Shown here piece by piece: positions 21,168-31,383 of a DNA stretch of 64,000 nt. Below the pieces are notes generated by a model. The model ran no database searches. It was not told the origin of the DNA and worked only from the letters and a program-made list of their open reading frames with translations. Source of the DNA: Prorocentrum cordatum (Eukaryota; Sar; Dinophyceae; Prorocentrales; Prorocentraceae); contig CAUYUJ010001447.1 of the NCBI GenBank assembly GCA_963575745.1, forward strand, positions 159,458 through 223,457, given 5' to 3'. The position numbers and the translations under genes are program-made. Position 1 is the stretch's first letter, and every line of letters begins with the position of its first letter.

Positions 21168-21260
21168 CTGCTGCTGCTGCTGATGCTGAGGATGAGGATG
21201 ATGGTGGTGATGGTCATGATGATCATGCTGATAATGATGATTAAGATGAGGATGAGGAGG
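20290..21260 (+). repeat. (GAT)n-rich block, about 970 bp
   Basis: Mostly GAT triplets with GCT, GGT and GTT variants. The frames are open and encode Asp-, Met- or His-rich artefacts on the two strands. Confidence 0.9.
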
Positions 21261-21329
21261 AACAGGTGGAGGAGGAGGATGAGGAGGAGGAAGAAGGCGG
21301 AGGAGGAGGGAGGTATAGGGGGGGAGGAG

Positions 21330-21605
21330 TGGGGGGAGGGGGGGGGGGAAGGGGGGCGAGGAGGTGTTGTGACACGCAGCTCGGTGGTGTCTGGCGGATG
21401 GTGCGCAGCTGTGTCAGGGAGGCCACGAGGAGGGGCAGTGAGGCGCAGCGCGCGCCCTTCGCCCCCCCCCCCCCCCCCCCCCCCCCCCTTTTGTGCCTCA
21501 CCCACCTTCTCGCTCCTCCTTCCTCCCTCCCCTCCTCCTCCTCCTCCTCCTCCTCCTCCTCCTCCTCCTCCTCCTCCTCCTCCTCCTCCTCCTCCTCCTC
21601 CTCGA
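21330..21605. repeat. G-run, poly-C run and (TCC)n tract
   Basis: A homopolymer of about 26 C residues (about 21,463-21,488) is followed by a (TCC)n run (about 21,535-21,603). The length of the C run is likely to be uncertain in any assembly. Confidence 0.8.
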
Positions 21606-22199
21606 CTCAGCCTGGCGCTACAATGTCTTGCAGCGACCACCTAAGAGCTGGGCGGCCCCCCCAGCCTCCGTTCACCGCAAGGGGTGAACACACAGAAGGC
21701 CAGACAAGTTAGGACGGGGCCCTCCTTCGACACCTCCTCCTCTTCTTTCTCGCCGCCCTTCTTCCCTCTCCTTCTGCTCCGGCCGACCGGGCCAGGCGCG
21801 CGAGGGAGGACCAGGGGGAGGGAGCGGGAGTGTAACAAGAGAGTGCGCCGTCCTTTCCCTCTATTCCTCCACCAGTTACACTCGTGGAAGGTGTGGTTCT
21901 CGCTGTCGGCATCGCCAAGTTGAAAGACGGGAGGGTCGGGTCTTGGGACGGGAGGGCTCTTCCTCTTCCTCCTCCTCTTGCTCCTCCTCCTCCTCCTCCT
22001 CCTCCTCCTCCTCCTCCCTCGAGGTATTGGCTGGGCGGCGGCTCCTTCCTCGCCTTCTGCTTTGGCCTGTTCCTCGGCGCCAACTGTCTGGCGGACGACC
22101 CGGCGGTGCACGAGAGGAGCACCCATGGGTCGGATGCCGGAGGGTTCCAAAGGGTTTTCTTTCCCGGAAAGGGCGCAGGCCCAGGGTTCTCTTTCAGTG

Positions 22200-22640
22200 T
22201 GGTAAACCTGTCCGAGCGAAACGCTCGTTTTGCAAAATTTGACGGGCCTGGGCGCTCCAGGATGCCTGGATCGCAAACCCAGTGTAATTTACGAGGGATC
22301 GCGGTTTTGGGAGCGCGGACGCCGCGTAATTTACGAGGGCTCGGGGCCCTGGGAGCGCGGATCCAGGTGTAATTTACTAGGGATCGTGGCCCTGGCAGTG
22401 CTGGGGCTGCGTAATTTACAAGAGGGTGCGGCTTTTGGTGCGCACATCCAAAATAATTTATGGGGGAACGCAGCTTTGGGAGTGCAAATCTTGTGTAAAT
22501 TCAGAGGGATTGCGGCCTTGGTAGCGCGGGTGCCGCGTAATTTACGAGGGGTCGGGGCCCTAGGAGCGCGGGCGCCACGTAATTGACGAGGGATCGTGGC
22601 CCTGGGAGCGCGGATGCCGTATAATTCAGAACTTGTTGAG
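22200..22640. repeat. 42-43-bp minisatellite, copy 2
   Basis: The array repeats the structure of 18,390-18,780, including the CGAGCGAAACGCTCG lead-in, with units at 22,285, 22,327, 22,370 and 22,412. It is preceded by a copy of the GGGTTCTCTTT repeat. Confidence 0.8.
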
Positions 22641-22679
22641 GGCGTCTCGAGCGAAACGTTTTTTGTGTTATAGATTGTT

Positions 22680-23475
22680 ATATATTGTTCCGTAGCGCGT
22701 CCCCTTGGCCTTTGGCAAGTCCGGCGGTGCGTCCTCATGGCACGTTCCCTGGCACGTCGCCTGGCGCGTCCCTTGGGACGTTCCGCGGCACGTCCTATTG
22801 GCATGTCCCCCTGTCAATGAGCTCTGGGGCAGCAGGACTCGGATGCGAAGGAGGACTCGATCCACAACATTATAAAGCACAATCGCGGCATGGCACATCG
22901 CAATTCAGCACGGTGCAGCACAGCATATCTCTCGACACGGTTCATCCAGATCGATACACTCAGCATTGCAACCTGGCACGTTCACTAGCACGTTCCGTGG
23001 CGCGTCCCGTGGCGAGTCCCCCTGGCACGTCGCGCGGCGCGTCCCCTGGCACGTCCGGTGGCACGTCCATTGGCACGTTCCGTAGCGCGTCCCCTTGGCA
23101 CGTCCCGCGGTGCGTCCCTGTGGCACGTCGTTTGGCGCGTCCCTTGGGACGCTCCGCGGCGCGTCCTCCTGGCATGTCCCCCTGTCAATGAGCTCTGGGG
23201 CAGCTACTATGTGCTCAGGCAGCTCGAGCTTAAGATCCACATCAGTTCGGTCAGGACTCGGACGCAAAGGAGGACTCGATCCACAACACTATAGAGCACA
23301 ATCGCGGCATGGCACATCGCAGTTCAGCACGGTGCAGCACAGCACAGCTCTCGGCACGGTACATCAATATCGATACACTCAGCATTGCATTTGCCAGTCG
23401 CCCAATCAGGTGTCTTTGAAACGTTGCCATGCTTTACATTTCTAGACTCCTTTCCATGTTCGTGGGTCGATCATG
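22680..23475. repeat. Dispersed repeat with GGCRCGTYCC minisatellite head, copies 2 and 3
   Basis: Two further copies of the 19.74-20.13 kb repeat lie head to tail. The second has a partial body (22,820-22,975). The third has a longer minisatellite head (22,976-23,185) and a near-complete body to 23,475. Confidence 0.75.
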
Positions 23476-23495
23476 TTTATTTTTCGTCCAAAGTC

Positions 23496-23586
23496 CGCCT
23501 GTAGGGGGACACGCCCGACTTAAGCAAAGAATCGGCGGACCTCGACCGCCGCCTGGGCTTGAGTCGGGCATGTCCTTCTACAGGAG
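23496..23586. mobile_element. Foldback element, 91 bp
   Basis: Two arms of about 30 bp (CGCCTGTAGGGGGACACGCC and its imperfect complement ending CTTCTACAGGAGG) enclose about 31 bp that itself holds CGGCGG...CCGCCG. Same family as 15.54 and 51.53 kb. Confidence 0.75.
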
Positions 23587-23733
23587 GTATTTGCAGACAT
23601 TGTAAACAAACAGTCCGGGGACGATTTTTGATTATGTTTGACCATTTATGAATATCTTTCCCAGGAAAGGCTTGGGCCTAGGGTTCTCTTTTAGTAGGTA
23701 AACCTGTCCCCGGGGCCAATTTTGAAGGGGGCC

Positions 23734-24250
23734 GGCGGATGACGGGAAGCGTCTTCGAGGTACGAGAAGCAAGCGGGACGTTCTGGCTGAATCCTTGAGT
23801 AAATATATACATATATATATCTTTATATCTATGGGTTGCCGCGCTGCACGGGATTTTTCGTTGGCGGATGACGGGAAGCGTCTTCGAGGTACGAGAAGCA
23901 AGCGGGACGTTCTGGCTGAATCCTTGAGTATATATATATATATATATATCTTTATATCTATGGGTTGCCGCGCTGCACGGGATTTTTCGTTGGCGGATGA
24001 CGGGAAGCGTCTTCGAGGTACGAGAAGCAAGCGGGACGTTCTGGCTGAATCCTTGAGTATATATATATATATCTTTATATATATGGGTTGCGCGCTGCAC
24101 GGGATTTTTCGTTGGCGGATGACGGGAAGCGTCTTCGAGGTACGAGAAGCAAGCGGGACGTTCTGGCTGAATCCTTGAGTAATATATATATATATATATA
24201 TATATCTTTATATCTATGGGTTGCGGGGCCGCACGGGAGTTTTCGTTGGC
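23734..24250. repeat. Four 122-135-bp tandem repeats with (TA)n
   Basis: Units begin GGCGGATGACGGGAAGCG at 23,734, 23,863, 23,992 and 24,114 and include GGGACGTTCTGGCTGAATCC, a (TA)n stretch of variable length, and GCTGCACGGGATTTTTCGTT. Single or partial copies lie at about 40,285-40,345 and 43,378-43,510. Confidence 0.85.
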
Positions 24251-24536
24251 GGATTCCCCAAAATGGCCATTTCGCTCGAGACATCCTCGAAAAATCGAGG
24301 TGTTGGAGGCTATCGTTTAAGACGTCTTATGTTAAAAATGACGGTTTCGCTCGAGACATCCTCAAAAAATCGGGATGTTGAAAAATATCAAAAATTTTTG
24401 TTATGCATGAAAAATGAGCGTTTCGCTCGAGACATCCTCGAAAAAATGAGATGCCGACAGAGGTGTTTTAGAACCTCTTATGTTAAAAATGACGTTTTCG
24501 CTCGGGACGTCCTCAGAAAATGAGCAGGTGGTCTGC

Positions 24537-25663
24537 CGTGCTCCTGTGTGGAGCACGGCAGACCACGGCCATTTCGCTCGAGACATCCTCAAAAAATCGA
24601 GGTGTGGTCTGCCGTGCTCCTGTGTGGTCTGCCTTGCTCCTGTGGTCTGCCGTGCTCCCACAGGAGCACGGCAGACCGCGCGTAGGAACCGAGAGGAGCA
24701 CGGCAGACCAAGACGAGGAGCACGGCAGACCAGGCTTAGGAACCGAGAGGAGCACGGCAGACCAAGACGAGGAGCACGGCAGACCAGGCACCAAGAGCGC
24801 CCTCAAGACGACGGAAAGGATGACCAAGACGAGGAGCACGGCAGACCAAGACGAGGAGCACGGCAGACTATGCCCTAAGAGTGCCCTCAAGACGGCCGAA
24901 CAACGGCAGACCCCATAGGAGCACGGCAGACCACAGAAGAGCACGGCAGACCAACAGGAGCACGGCAGACCACACAAGAGCACGGCAGGCCACACAGGAG
25001 CACGGCAGACCACACAGGAGCACGGCAGACCACAAAGGAGCACGGCAGACCACACAAGAGCACGGCAGACCCCACAAGAGCACGGCAGACCCCACAGGAG
25101 CACGGCAGACCCCACAGGAACACGGCAGAGCAGACCCAAAAGGAGCACGGCAGACCACACAGGAGCAAGGCAAACCACAGGAGCACGGCAGACCACACAG
25201 GAGCACGGCAGACCCCACAGTAGCAAGGCAGACCCCAAAGGAGCACGGCAGACCACCGGAGCACGGCAGACCACACAGGAGTACGGCAGACCCCACATGA
25301 GCACGGCAAATCCCAAATGAGCACGGCAGACCACAAGAGCACGGCAGACCACACAGGAGCACGGCAGACTCCACAGGAGCACGGCAGACCACAAAGGAGC
25401 ACGGCAGACCACACAGGAGCCCGGCAGACGCCACAGGAGCACGGCAGACGCCACAGGAGCACGGCGGAACCCACAGGAGCACGGCAGACCGCGCGCGGGT
25501 ACAACATAAACGCGCCTTTTTGTTGTACCCCGAACGCCGCTGGCGTTTCCCCAACAGGAGCACGGCAGATCTCACAGGCGCGCGGCAGACCCCAAATGAG
25601 CACGGCCGACCACAGGAGCACGGCAGACCCCAAATGAGTACGGCAGACCCCAAAAGAGCACCG
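24537..25663. repeat. 20-bp satellite (GAGCACGGCAGACCACACAG), array A left part
   Basis: Tandem 20-bp units with mild variation. At about 24,606-24,680 the unit changes orientation, creating a perfect local hairpin (GGTCTGCCGTGCTCC with its complement). The part from 24,911 to 25,665 matches 40,821-41,575 at a constant offset of 15,910 bases, with only two differences noticed by eye. Long frames on both strands (THGARQTTQEHGRPH type and VCRAPVWSAVLLCGLPCS type) are by-products of the 20-bp period. Confidence 0.9.
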
Positions 25664-25665
25664 TA

Positions 25666-25706
25666 CTTGGATGCCCGCGCTGCTTGGTAAGTAGATCGCG
25701 TGATTG
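25666..25706 (+). repeat. Left terminal inverted repeat of the 12-kb transposon
   Basis: Begins CTTGGATGCCCGCG. Mismatches with the right end are scattered after position 14. The flanking TA is at 25,664-25,665. Confidence 0.85.
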
Positions 25707-26134
25707 CAACATGTTGTAAGTATGTTTCAAGCGACTTTCAACAATGTTGTTCGTAGGTTGCAAGTGTTATGTCTGAGGTGTATGTGTGCTATTCTCATTA
25801 CCCCAGCGTCTTTTCGGATCGCTCACTTAGCGAACTGCGCGAAGTAGGGGAGGGTATTTAGGCGAGCGTTATAAACAGAATACCCTATGTCCGCTAACTT
25901 GATTCGGGTACTTAGCCAACCACCCCCCAAGTAGGTTAGCGCGCGGCGTAAGTATACCCCAAACCCAGATAGCTAACCACGGTTAGCTGAGATAGCGAAG
26001 TAGGTTTGTTGCATGATATGCTATGGTTTCTGCTATGCAATGCTACATTTTTGGCCACCAACCCGACGGACTCATCATAGAAATGGCTGCGTTTCGATGT
26101 AACGGAAGCCACTATCATGATCATTGTTGCCATT
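25707..26134. other. Left subterminal region of the transposon
   Basis: No gene. Short motifs recur in both orientations (ACTTAGCCAACCA, GTAGGTTAG, GCTAACCACGGTTAGC), mirrored in the right subterminal region at 37.44-37.61 kb. The sequence is less GC-rich than the flanking satellite. Confidence 0.5.
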
Positions 26135-26150
26135 CCATAGCCGTTTGAGG
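26135..26150 (+). other. Possible truncated DinoSL relict before transposon gene 1
   Basis: CCATAGCCGTTT matches the leader start CCGTAGCCATTT at 10 of 12 positions, but the rest does not match. It ends two bases before the first ATG. Taken alone it would be weak; it is listed because two other genes in the element have clear relicts. Confidence 0.3.
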
Positions 26151-26151
26151 T

Positions 26152-29100
26152 ATGATGTTGGGTTTGATTTCGCGTTTCTCAATTGCCGCCACCACCATAT
26201 TCTTAGGCATGTCGGACCTTAGCGACAGTTTGAAATCGACTTTGACGACCATCGCTGCAGATATCAACAAGACTCTTTCGAACATGGGCGATGTAGAAAT
26301 TACGAACAAGCAGAAAAAGGCTACAGCGAACGATATTGTGCATCGGCTTCTTTCCAACAACTTAGCATGCACTGAAATTGTCAAGCCTGGTTTCCTCGGA
26401 TGCCATGGAGATAACAGATTCGGGCAAGGCCTGGAAGCCCAAGACGTCCATACTTTATTGGAAGAGATCGCGAAGGCAGGATTTTCGATGCAAGAATGTG
26501 CTGGCGCGACGGCTTTCGAAGTCTCGCCCGACGCAAGCAAATTCGATGAACAGCTCAGGTTTCAACAGAAATTGCATGAGATGTCCGACGACATGTTGCC
26601 TGCCATGGAGCGTCACAACCTCAGATACTTGACGGTGTGTTGTTCCCACACAAATGCTACGTTTCGTTGTGTGCTGGGCAACTGCGCTACTACAATCGAG
26701 GACCTCGCGAACGAGGACGGGGAACTGACGATGGAGAAACTTATCAGCTACTGCCCAACATACGGGCCGCCATTGAGAGATGGAATTCCGTGGGTTATCA
26801 TCCGCCACCAGGTGGAAGCGGAGTGCCCCGACCTACCGAGCTTCCTTCAAGAAGCAGGCAACCAGTCGCACAACGCACGCCAAGTTCAAACACAGATGCA
26901 AACATTGTTGCGCATCCATCGCATTGCCACAAAGAATTACAAGATGCACGCCGACCCGAAGTGGGAGTTGCTCTGCAAGGACTTGGTGAAATCGAACTCC
27001 GAGCTCAAGGGCGACGTCGAAGGCATGAGTCTCTACGTCAAGGAGTGGTCTGGAGGAGAGAATGCATCATACTTGAAAGAGCTTCAAGAATTTGCATGTT
27101 CGTTGAAGTTCCGACGTCACATTCCAGGGTCCCTCTGGAAAGCACTCGGCAGCGTCCAACTCGCTCAAGGTGTTGATTACATTACCGCTACAATCAAGGC
27201 TAGCATGACAGCGCCCGAGGCGCACTGCAGGGGCAACGAGAGCAAACTTCTTTCGTCTACTGATGTTCTCTCAATTCAGAATAAGCTCAAGCCGCAATGC
27301 ATCACAGCAGCTACCATGATGAAGGCAGCTCGGACTTTCGTGAATACCATCACCTGCCTCACGATTGGTAAGAAGAAGAAGCTGATCCATGACTTCGACA
27401 TCCGATGCGTTATGACAGTGCACAACAAGAAATGCAGATCGAGACGTCACTACGCCACCTTGGGGGAGGTACAGCAATCCCTGCTGGAGGACGTGTACGC
27501 GATCGCACCTGCAGCGAAGGAGCTGACACCTCCCTGGAACTACGAGCCTAAGCTTGACGAGAAGGCGCCGTGCGTTGGCGCGATCAGGGAGTTCAAGGAC
27601 GACGGCCTTCAAAGCTGTGCCGAACTGGGCTTCGTGCAAGGAGCTAAAATCCAGGCCGTCGACGATGAGACCAGGAAGTACATCATCCAGAACGTCATGG
27701 GCGGCGAGGCCACTGTGATGAAGCTGACGGACACGGGCAACAAGTTCACGCCGAAGCCGTTCAAGATACTGGTTTCCAAGATGGTCGACGAGTACAAGGC
27801 GCATCGGTTAAAAAAAACAAGTTCGCCCTCTCCCAATGTATGTTTTTGTTCCATTAATGTTTGGTGGCCCCTTTCATGTTTCTTTTGTTGGTGGCCCCTG
27901 GAAAAGCCAGCCTCATGAGGCTGGCGTCTCCAATATATAATGCTGGGGGGTTCTGCTCTTGCGGATGGGCCGAAGGCCACTAGATATAGCGTTGGGGTCT
28001 CTGCTCTTACTCTAGAGGGGCCTTCCCCACATCCGAACTTGACTCCGTCGTCGTTGCCATCGCCACCCCGATTCCTCACCTTCTTTCTCCGTGCCCTTCT
28101 CTCCATTCCCTTCCTGATCCTCCCCGCGATGACTGCCTTTATCGACTTCGAGGTCTGGCTCACCGTCCTTCCTCGCAATGGCTGCCGTTCGTCATCTTAG
28201 CAAACCCCCCTCATCACCCTCAACTGTCCCAATATTTTCGCAATGCCGCCCCCCAGAGGTGCTCATGGAGACAGAGCACGTGACCATCGAGGCTGACGGG
28301 GCGTCCGTTCTGGACGCTCACAGGGCGAGAGGGAGAGGATACAGATGTGCAGGAGGAGCAGTACGAACGTAGAGGAGGAGGATGATGAGGAGGATGAGGA
28401 GGAGGAAGAGAAGGATGATGAGGCCAGGGGAAAATGGATGAGGAAGATACTGAGGAGGAGGAGCAGCAGCAGAAGCAGCAGGAGGACTAGGAGGAGGAGG
28501 AGGAGGATGTGAATGAGAGGACCCTCGTGGTTCACTCAGCGTCACCGTCCTACTCATCCTACAAGCGTGCGTCCTCGTCCCTCTCACCCGCTGCAGGAGC
28601 ATGCAGATATTGCGAACGAGGAGATGAAGGCTCTGGTGAAACTGGCGCTCACCAACGCTACGTATGCCTACAACGCGAAGGTGAGCATCGAATACGTTCT
28701 CAGCTCGAGGCCGACTGTTTCGAAGGTGTCCGCGACGACCGATTGCCCTAAGCATGGTATGATATTGATCCCACTGACGCCACTTGTTTCTATCGGCCCT
28801 AAAGCGCCCAACAACTGCATAGTTGTGTCTATCCTTGGCAATCGAAGCGGCACGCATTGCTACATAAGCCCGAAGACTGATTTCAACCATGGTGATGAGA
28901 CTAAGCTCGTGGTTCCATTTTGGATCGTGCCCGAGGGGGATGAACCGAACCTAGAGTTCAGCAAAATGAAAGTTCAGCTAAACGGCACGGTTTCGCATGG
29001 TAAGTCTACTGAGGCTGGCGCGCTTTTGTCTGTTGAGATCCCCTACCTCACAAACCCCAAGCCGATCAAGAAAGGGACTGTGCTGTGTAGGCCTCCATTT

Positions 29101-29175
29101 CCTAAAGTAGACCCGACCCCGAAGAGAGCCTCCGTGGGCAGTGGGGGCGGCGCTCCTAAGCGAGCGAAGGCGTGA
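26152..29175 (+). CDS. Transposon gene 1, uncharacterised protein of about 741 aa, two exons
   Basis: Exon 1 is 26,152-27,798 and exon 2 is 28,597-29,175, joined in phase by a proposed GC-AG intron (AAG then GC, CAG then GAG). The joined protein is about 741 aa. The first ATG (26,152) gives a hydrophobic 19-residue N-terminus; the ATG at 26,209 (MSDLSDSL) is an alternative start. Visible segments are GFLGCHGDNRFGQGLEAQDV, RYLTVCCSHTNATFRC and HDFDIRCVMTVHNKK in exon 1, and CPKHGMILIPLTPL and a basic C-terminus (PTPKRASV, PKRAKA) resembling a nuclear signal in exon 2. No catalytic family was recognised. Codon use is mixed, with AT-ending codons more common than in the flanking DNA. If the splice is wrong, exon 1 reads on to a stop at 27,918. 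Confidence 0.65.
27799..28596 (+). other. Proposed GC-AG intron of transposon gene 1
   Basis: The donor AAG|GCGCAT and acceptor CCGCTGCAG|GAG keep phase 0, and a C/T-rich stretch precedes the acceptor. GC donors are common in dinoflagellate introns. The intron contains a 20-bp perfect palindrome (27,906-27,925) and GA-rich simple sequence at about 28,330-28,510. Confidence 0.5.
27906..27925. other. 20-bp perfect palindrome
   Basis: GCCAGCCTCATGAGGCTGGC is self-complementary over all 20 bases. It lies where exon 1 of gene 1 would end if unspliced (stop at 27,918). It may form a hairpin in RNA or a cruciform in DNA. Confidence 0.7.
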
Positions 29176-30044
29176 TTTGAAACCCTCTAGGTCCGACCAT
29201 GGCTCCCTCCCCCCACACTCCTCCATTCCGCGCGCATGTCACATACATGTTGCGCACATTACACTTCTCGCCCTCGCGCGCTCACGCCATGGTCACCAGT
29301 GAAGCCAGCCAGTTTAGTGTTGTCTCGCGTGGTCGCCTTGAGGGCATGTGCGGCCTCTGTCGAATGCACGGTGCCAGCTCGAGACCGCTCTGACGTAGGG
29401 GCGCGGTGTGGCTTATTCGCGTAGGTAGAGGGGTTGGGAGGCAGATGGGAGTTGACAAAAGAGAGGGTAACAGAGAAAGAGCGAGAGAGAGGGTGACGGG
29501 CAATGGCAAAGGTGAGATCAAGAATGGGCGGGAGCTCTCTACCGCTGGCACCAGCATTGCAACTTTAGTGTTGACCCGTGTGCGAATGTATTTTTCGAAC
29601 GAGATGGCTGGCCCGACTCAGAGATGACATCTCATCAACGGCGGCCCAACCAATGAACTCGGAAGCAGTAGAAGCATCACGGTAGCTATGATAGCATCAT
29701 GGGTGGCAGCAGGCGGTGTAGCGATAGCGGTGGTAGTCATCCAAAAGGGTGCGATCGACACTAACTGTCGTCGGATCAAGTGCATCAGCATATGCACAGC
29801 ACATCGACTGAACAACGGTAGTAGCACAATGCAGGAGCATCAGCAACAGCAATGATATGCGGTAGCAGGATGCAAGGTGAAAAGTAGCAGGTGCACGTGT
29901 CGCAGTAGAAGGGCTCGGAGTATACGAGTGGGAACGACAGTACGTATGATAACAGTCGCCGTAGCAGCAATAGCAGCGATAGTGCAGCAGGAGCAGTGTT
30001 ACTGAACGCTGTAGGAGAAGTAGTCGCAGCGTTGCAGTCGCAGC

Positions 30045-30115
<71 letters not shown>

Positions 30116-30540
30116 CGGTGGTAGTAGTAGTAGTAGTGGTAGTAGTAGCAGTCGTAATAGCACCAGCAGCAGCAACTGTAACAGCAATAATGGTAGCCCT
30201 AGAACGAGCAATAGCCGTAGCACCCCTAGGCTTAATTGTAATGACGGTAGTAGTGGCAATGGTAGCGCTGGTACTATACATCGAAACAACAGTCGCAATG
30301 GCGAGGGCATTGGTGGTAACACGTGGACCCTGCGCACCACGCAAAAACTTGACGGTCGCCGTGGCAATCGCAAACATACTCGCAACCGCAATGCAAATAC
30401 ATGCAGGGGGGTCTGTAGTACTTGTAGGGAAGAGGGCTTGACCACTGATCGACCCCGCGCCTAGGCCTGCAGTGGCCTCCGACACTAGAAATGGGTTCGG
30501 CAGAACTGCAAAGAAGGACAGAAGGAGGAACATAAGGCAC
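29176..30540. other. Intergenic region of the transposon with (AGT)n block
   Basis: No gene supported. From about 29,650 to 30,440 the sequence keeps a three-base rhythm of AGT/AGC/GTA triplets with a pure (AGT)n core at about 30,043-30,112. Frames through it encode Val/Ala/Thr-rich artefacts. Confidence 0.6.
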
Positions 30541-30619
30541 TCCTCCTGATGCGTCCTCCGTCCTCACCCATCCATCCTCGCACATATCATCCAACTCCAA
30601 TGTTCCTTCCCGTCCTCCT

Positions 30620-30640
30620 CCGAAGCCATTTTGGCTCAAA
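30620..30640 (+). other. DinoSL relict upstream of transposon gene 2
   Basis: CCGAAGCCATTTTGGCTCAA plus one base matches the 21-base leader core CCGTAGCCATTTTGGCTCAA(G) at 19 of 21 positions. It follows a C/T-rich tract (about 30,590-30,619) and lies 44 bases before the ATG of gene 2. A chance match of this length in 64 kb is very unlikely. Confidence 0.9.
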
Positions 30641-30684
30641 CAATCTGGACGAGCAGGCATCCACTTCAGGTGTGTCCTTGCAAG

Positions 30685-31383
30685 ATGGCGTCGATGGAAG
30701 ATGGGTTCGTAATGGTCTCTGCTTCGACCCCAGCCACAGCTGCCAACACATGGTATGTGAAGCCACAAATTGTTGGAGACCGTCGCTTCATCCCATGCTG
30801 CCGCTCGGAGCACCGATTCGTTAAATTCGTTGGCGGGAAGTTCGGCATGGTCGACGAGCTCACTCGCCTTCGCAATATCAAGGTGGAATATCTCATGAGC
30901 CAAGTTGAGACTGTGGTGGACGATGACCCCTTGGCTGAGGAAGGCGTTCCTGCTCAGCCTTGCAAGCGCCCTCGCAAGGACCTCATCGATGAGATATCGG
31001 ACTTCGTGGTCGTGACGGTCCAGACCACTGACGACGTCAGCCACGACGTGTTTGTCCTCACGTGTGCCAACCACAGGAACGTCCTCTTCATCGAGCTCAC
31101 CATGGAGAACCTCAATATACTCAATATGTGCCCTAAGGTGCCAGAGTCTACGCCATTCAATCCCGTGGTGAACAGCGAGAAGGTCGAGTGGGTTGAATAT
31201 CGCCATTCGGTCCGAACGAAGTGGCTCGATTTCGCCTCAATGAGCTGGAAGGTCAAGAGCCTCAAGCTGAAGCCAGGGCCTGACCTACAGGATCGGTGCG
31301 ATAAGCTTGTGTCAGTACTCGAAGCGTGGTATGATGCACACCACAGGGATCCCAACGTGGGTCGCAAGTACCTTCTCGACTAA
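30685..31383 (+). CDS. Transposon gene 2, uncharacterised 232-aa protein
   Basis: The start is the first ATG after the spliced-leader relict (MASMEDGFVMVSAS). The protein has mixed composition, no membrane segment, and no motif I could assign. Recognisable stretches include YVKPQIVGDRRFIPCC, the basic PCKRPRKDLIDEI at about residues 92-104 (nuclear-signal-like), DVFVLTCANHRNVLFIELTM and VEWVEYRHSVRTKWLD, ending NVGRKYLLD. It is intronless as read and sits about 1.5 kb after gene 1 on the same strand. The intact frame, leader relict and GC-leaning codon use support a real gene. Its function in the element is unknown; it could be an accessory transposition protein or captured cargo. Confidence 0.75.
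   Translation: MASMEDGFVMVSASTPATAANTWYVKPQIVGDRRFIPCCRSEHRFVKFVGGKFGMVDELTRLRNIKVEYLMSQVETVVDDDPLAEEGVPAQPCKRPRKDLIDEISDFVVVTVQTTDDVSHDVFVLTCANHRNVLFIELTMENLNILNMCPKVPESTPFNPVVNSEKVEWVEYRHSVRTKWLDFASMSWKVKSLKLKPGPDLQDRCDKLVSVLEAWYDAHHRDPNVGRKYLLD

Noticed and set aside
20288-21640. His-rich minus-strand frame of 450 codons
   Set aside because: Translation of (ATC)n, the complement of the (GAT)n block.
24252-24275. CCAAAATGGC resembling the complement of DinoSL, repeated at 39.94, 42.07, 44.2 and 45.75 kb
   Set aside because: Only ten bases match; the bases on both sides disagree with the leader, and all copies belong to one repeat module.
24537-25663. CRISPR-like regular short repeats
   Set aside because: Units are contiguous 20-mers with no unique spacers, in a eukaryotic context; it is a satellite.
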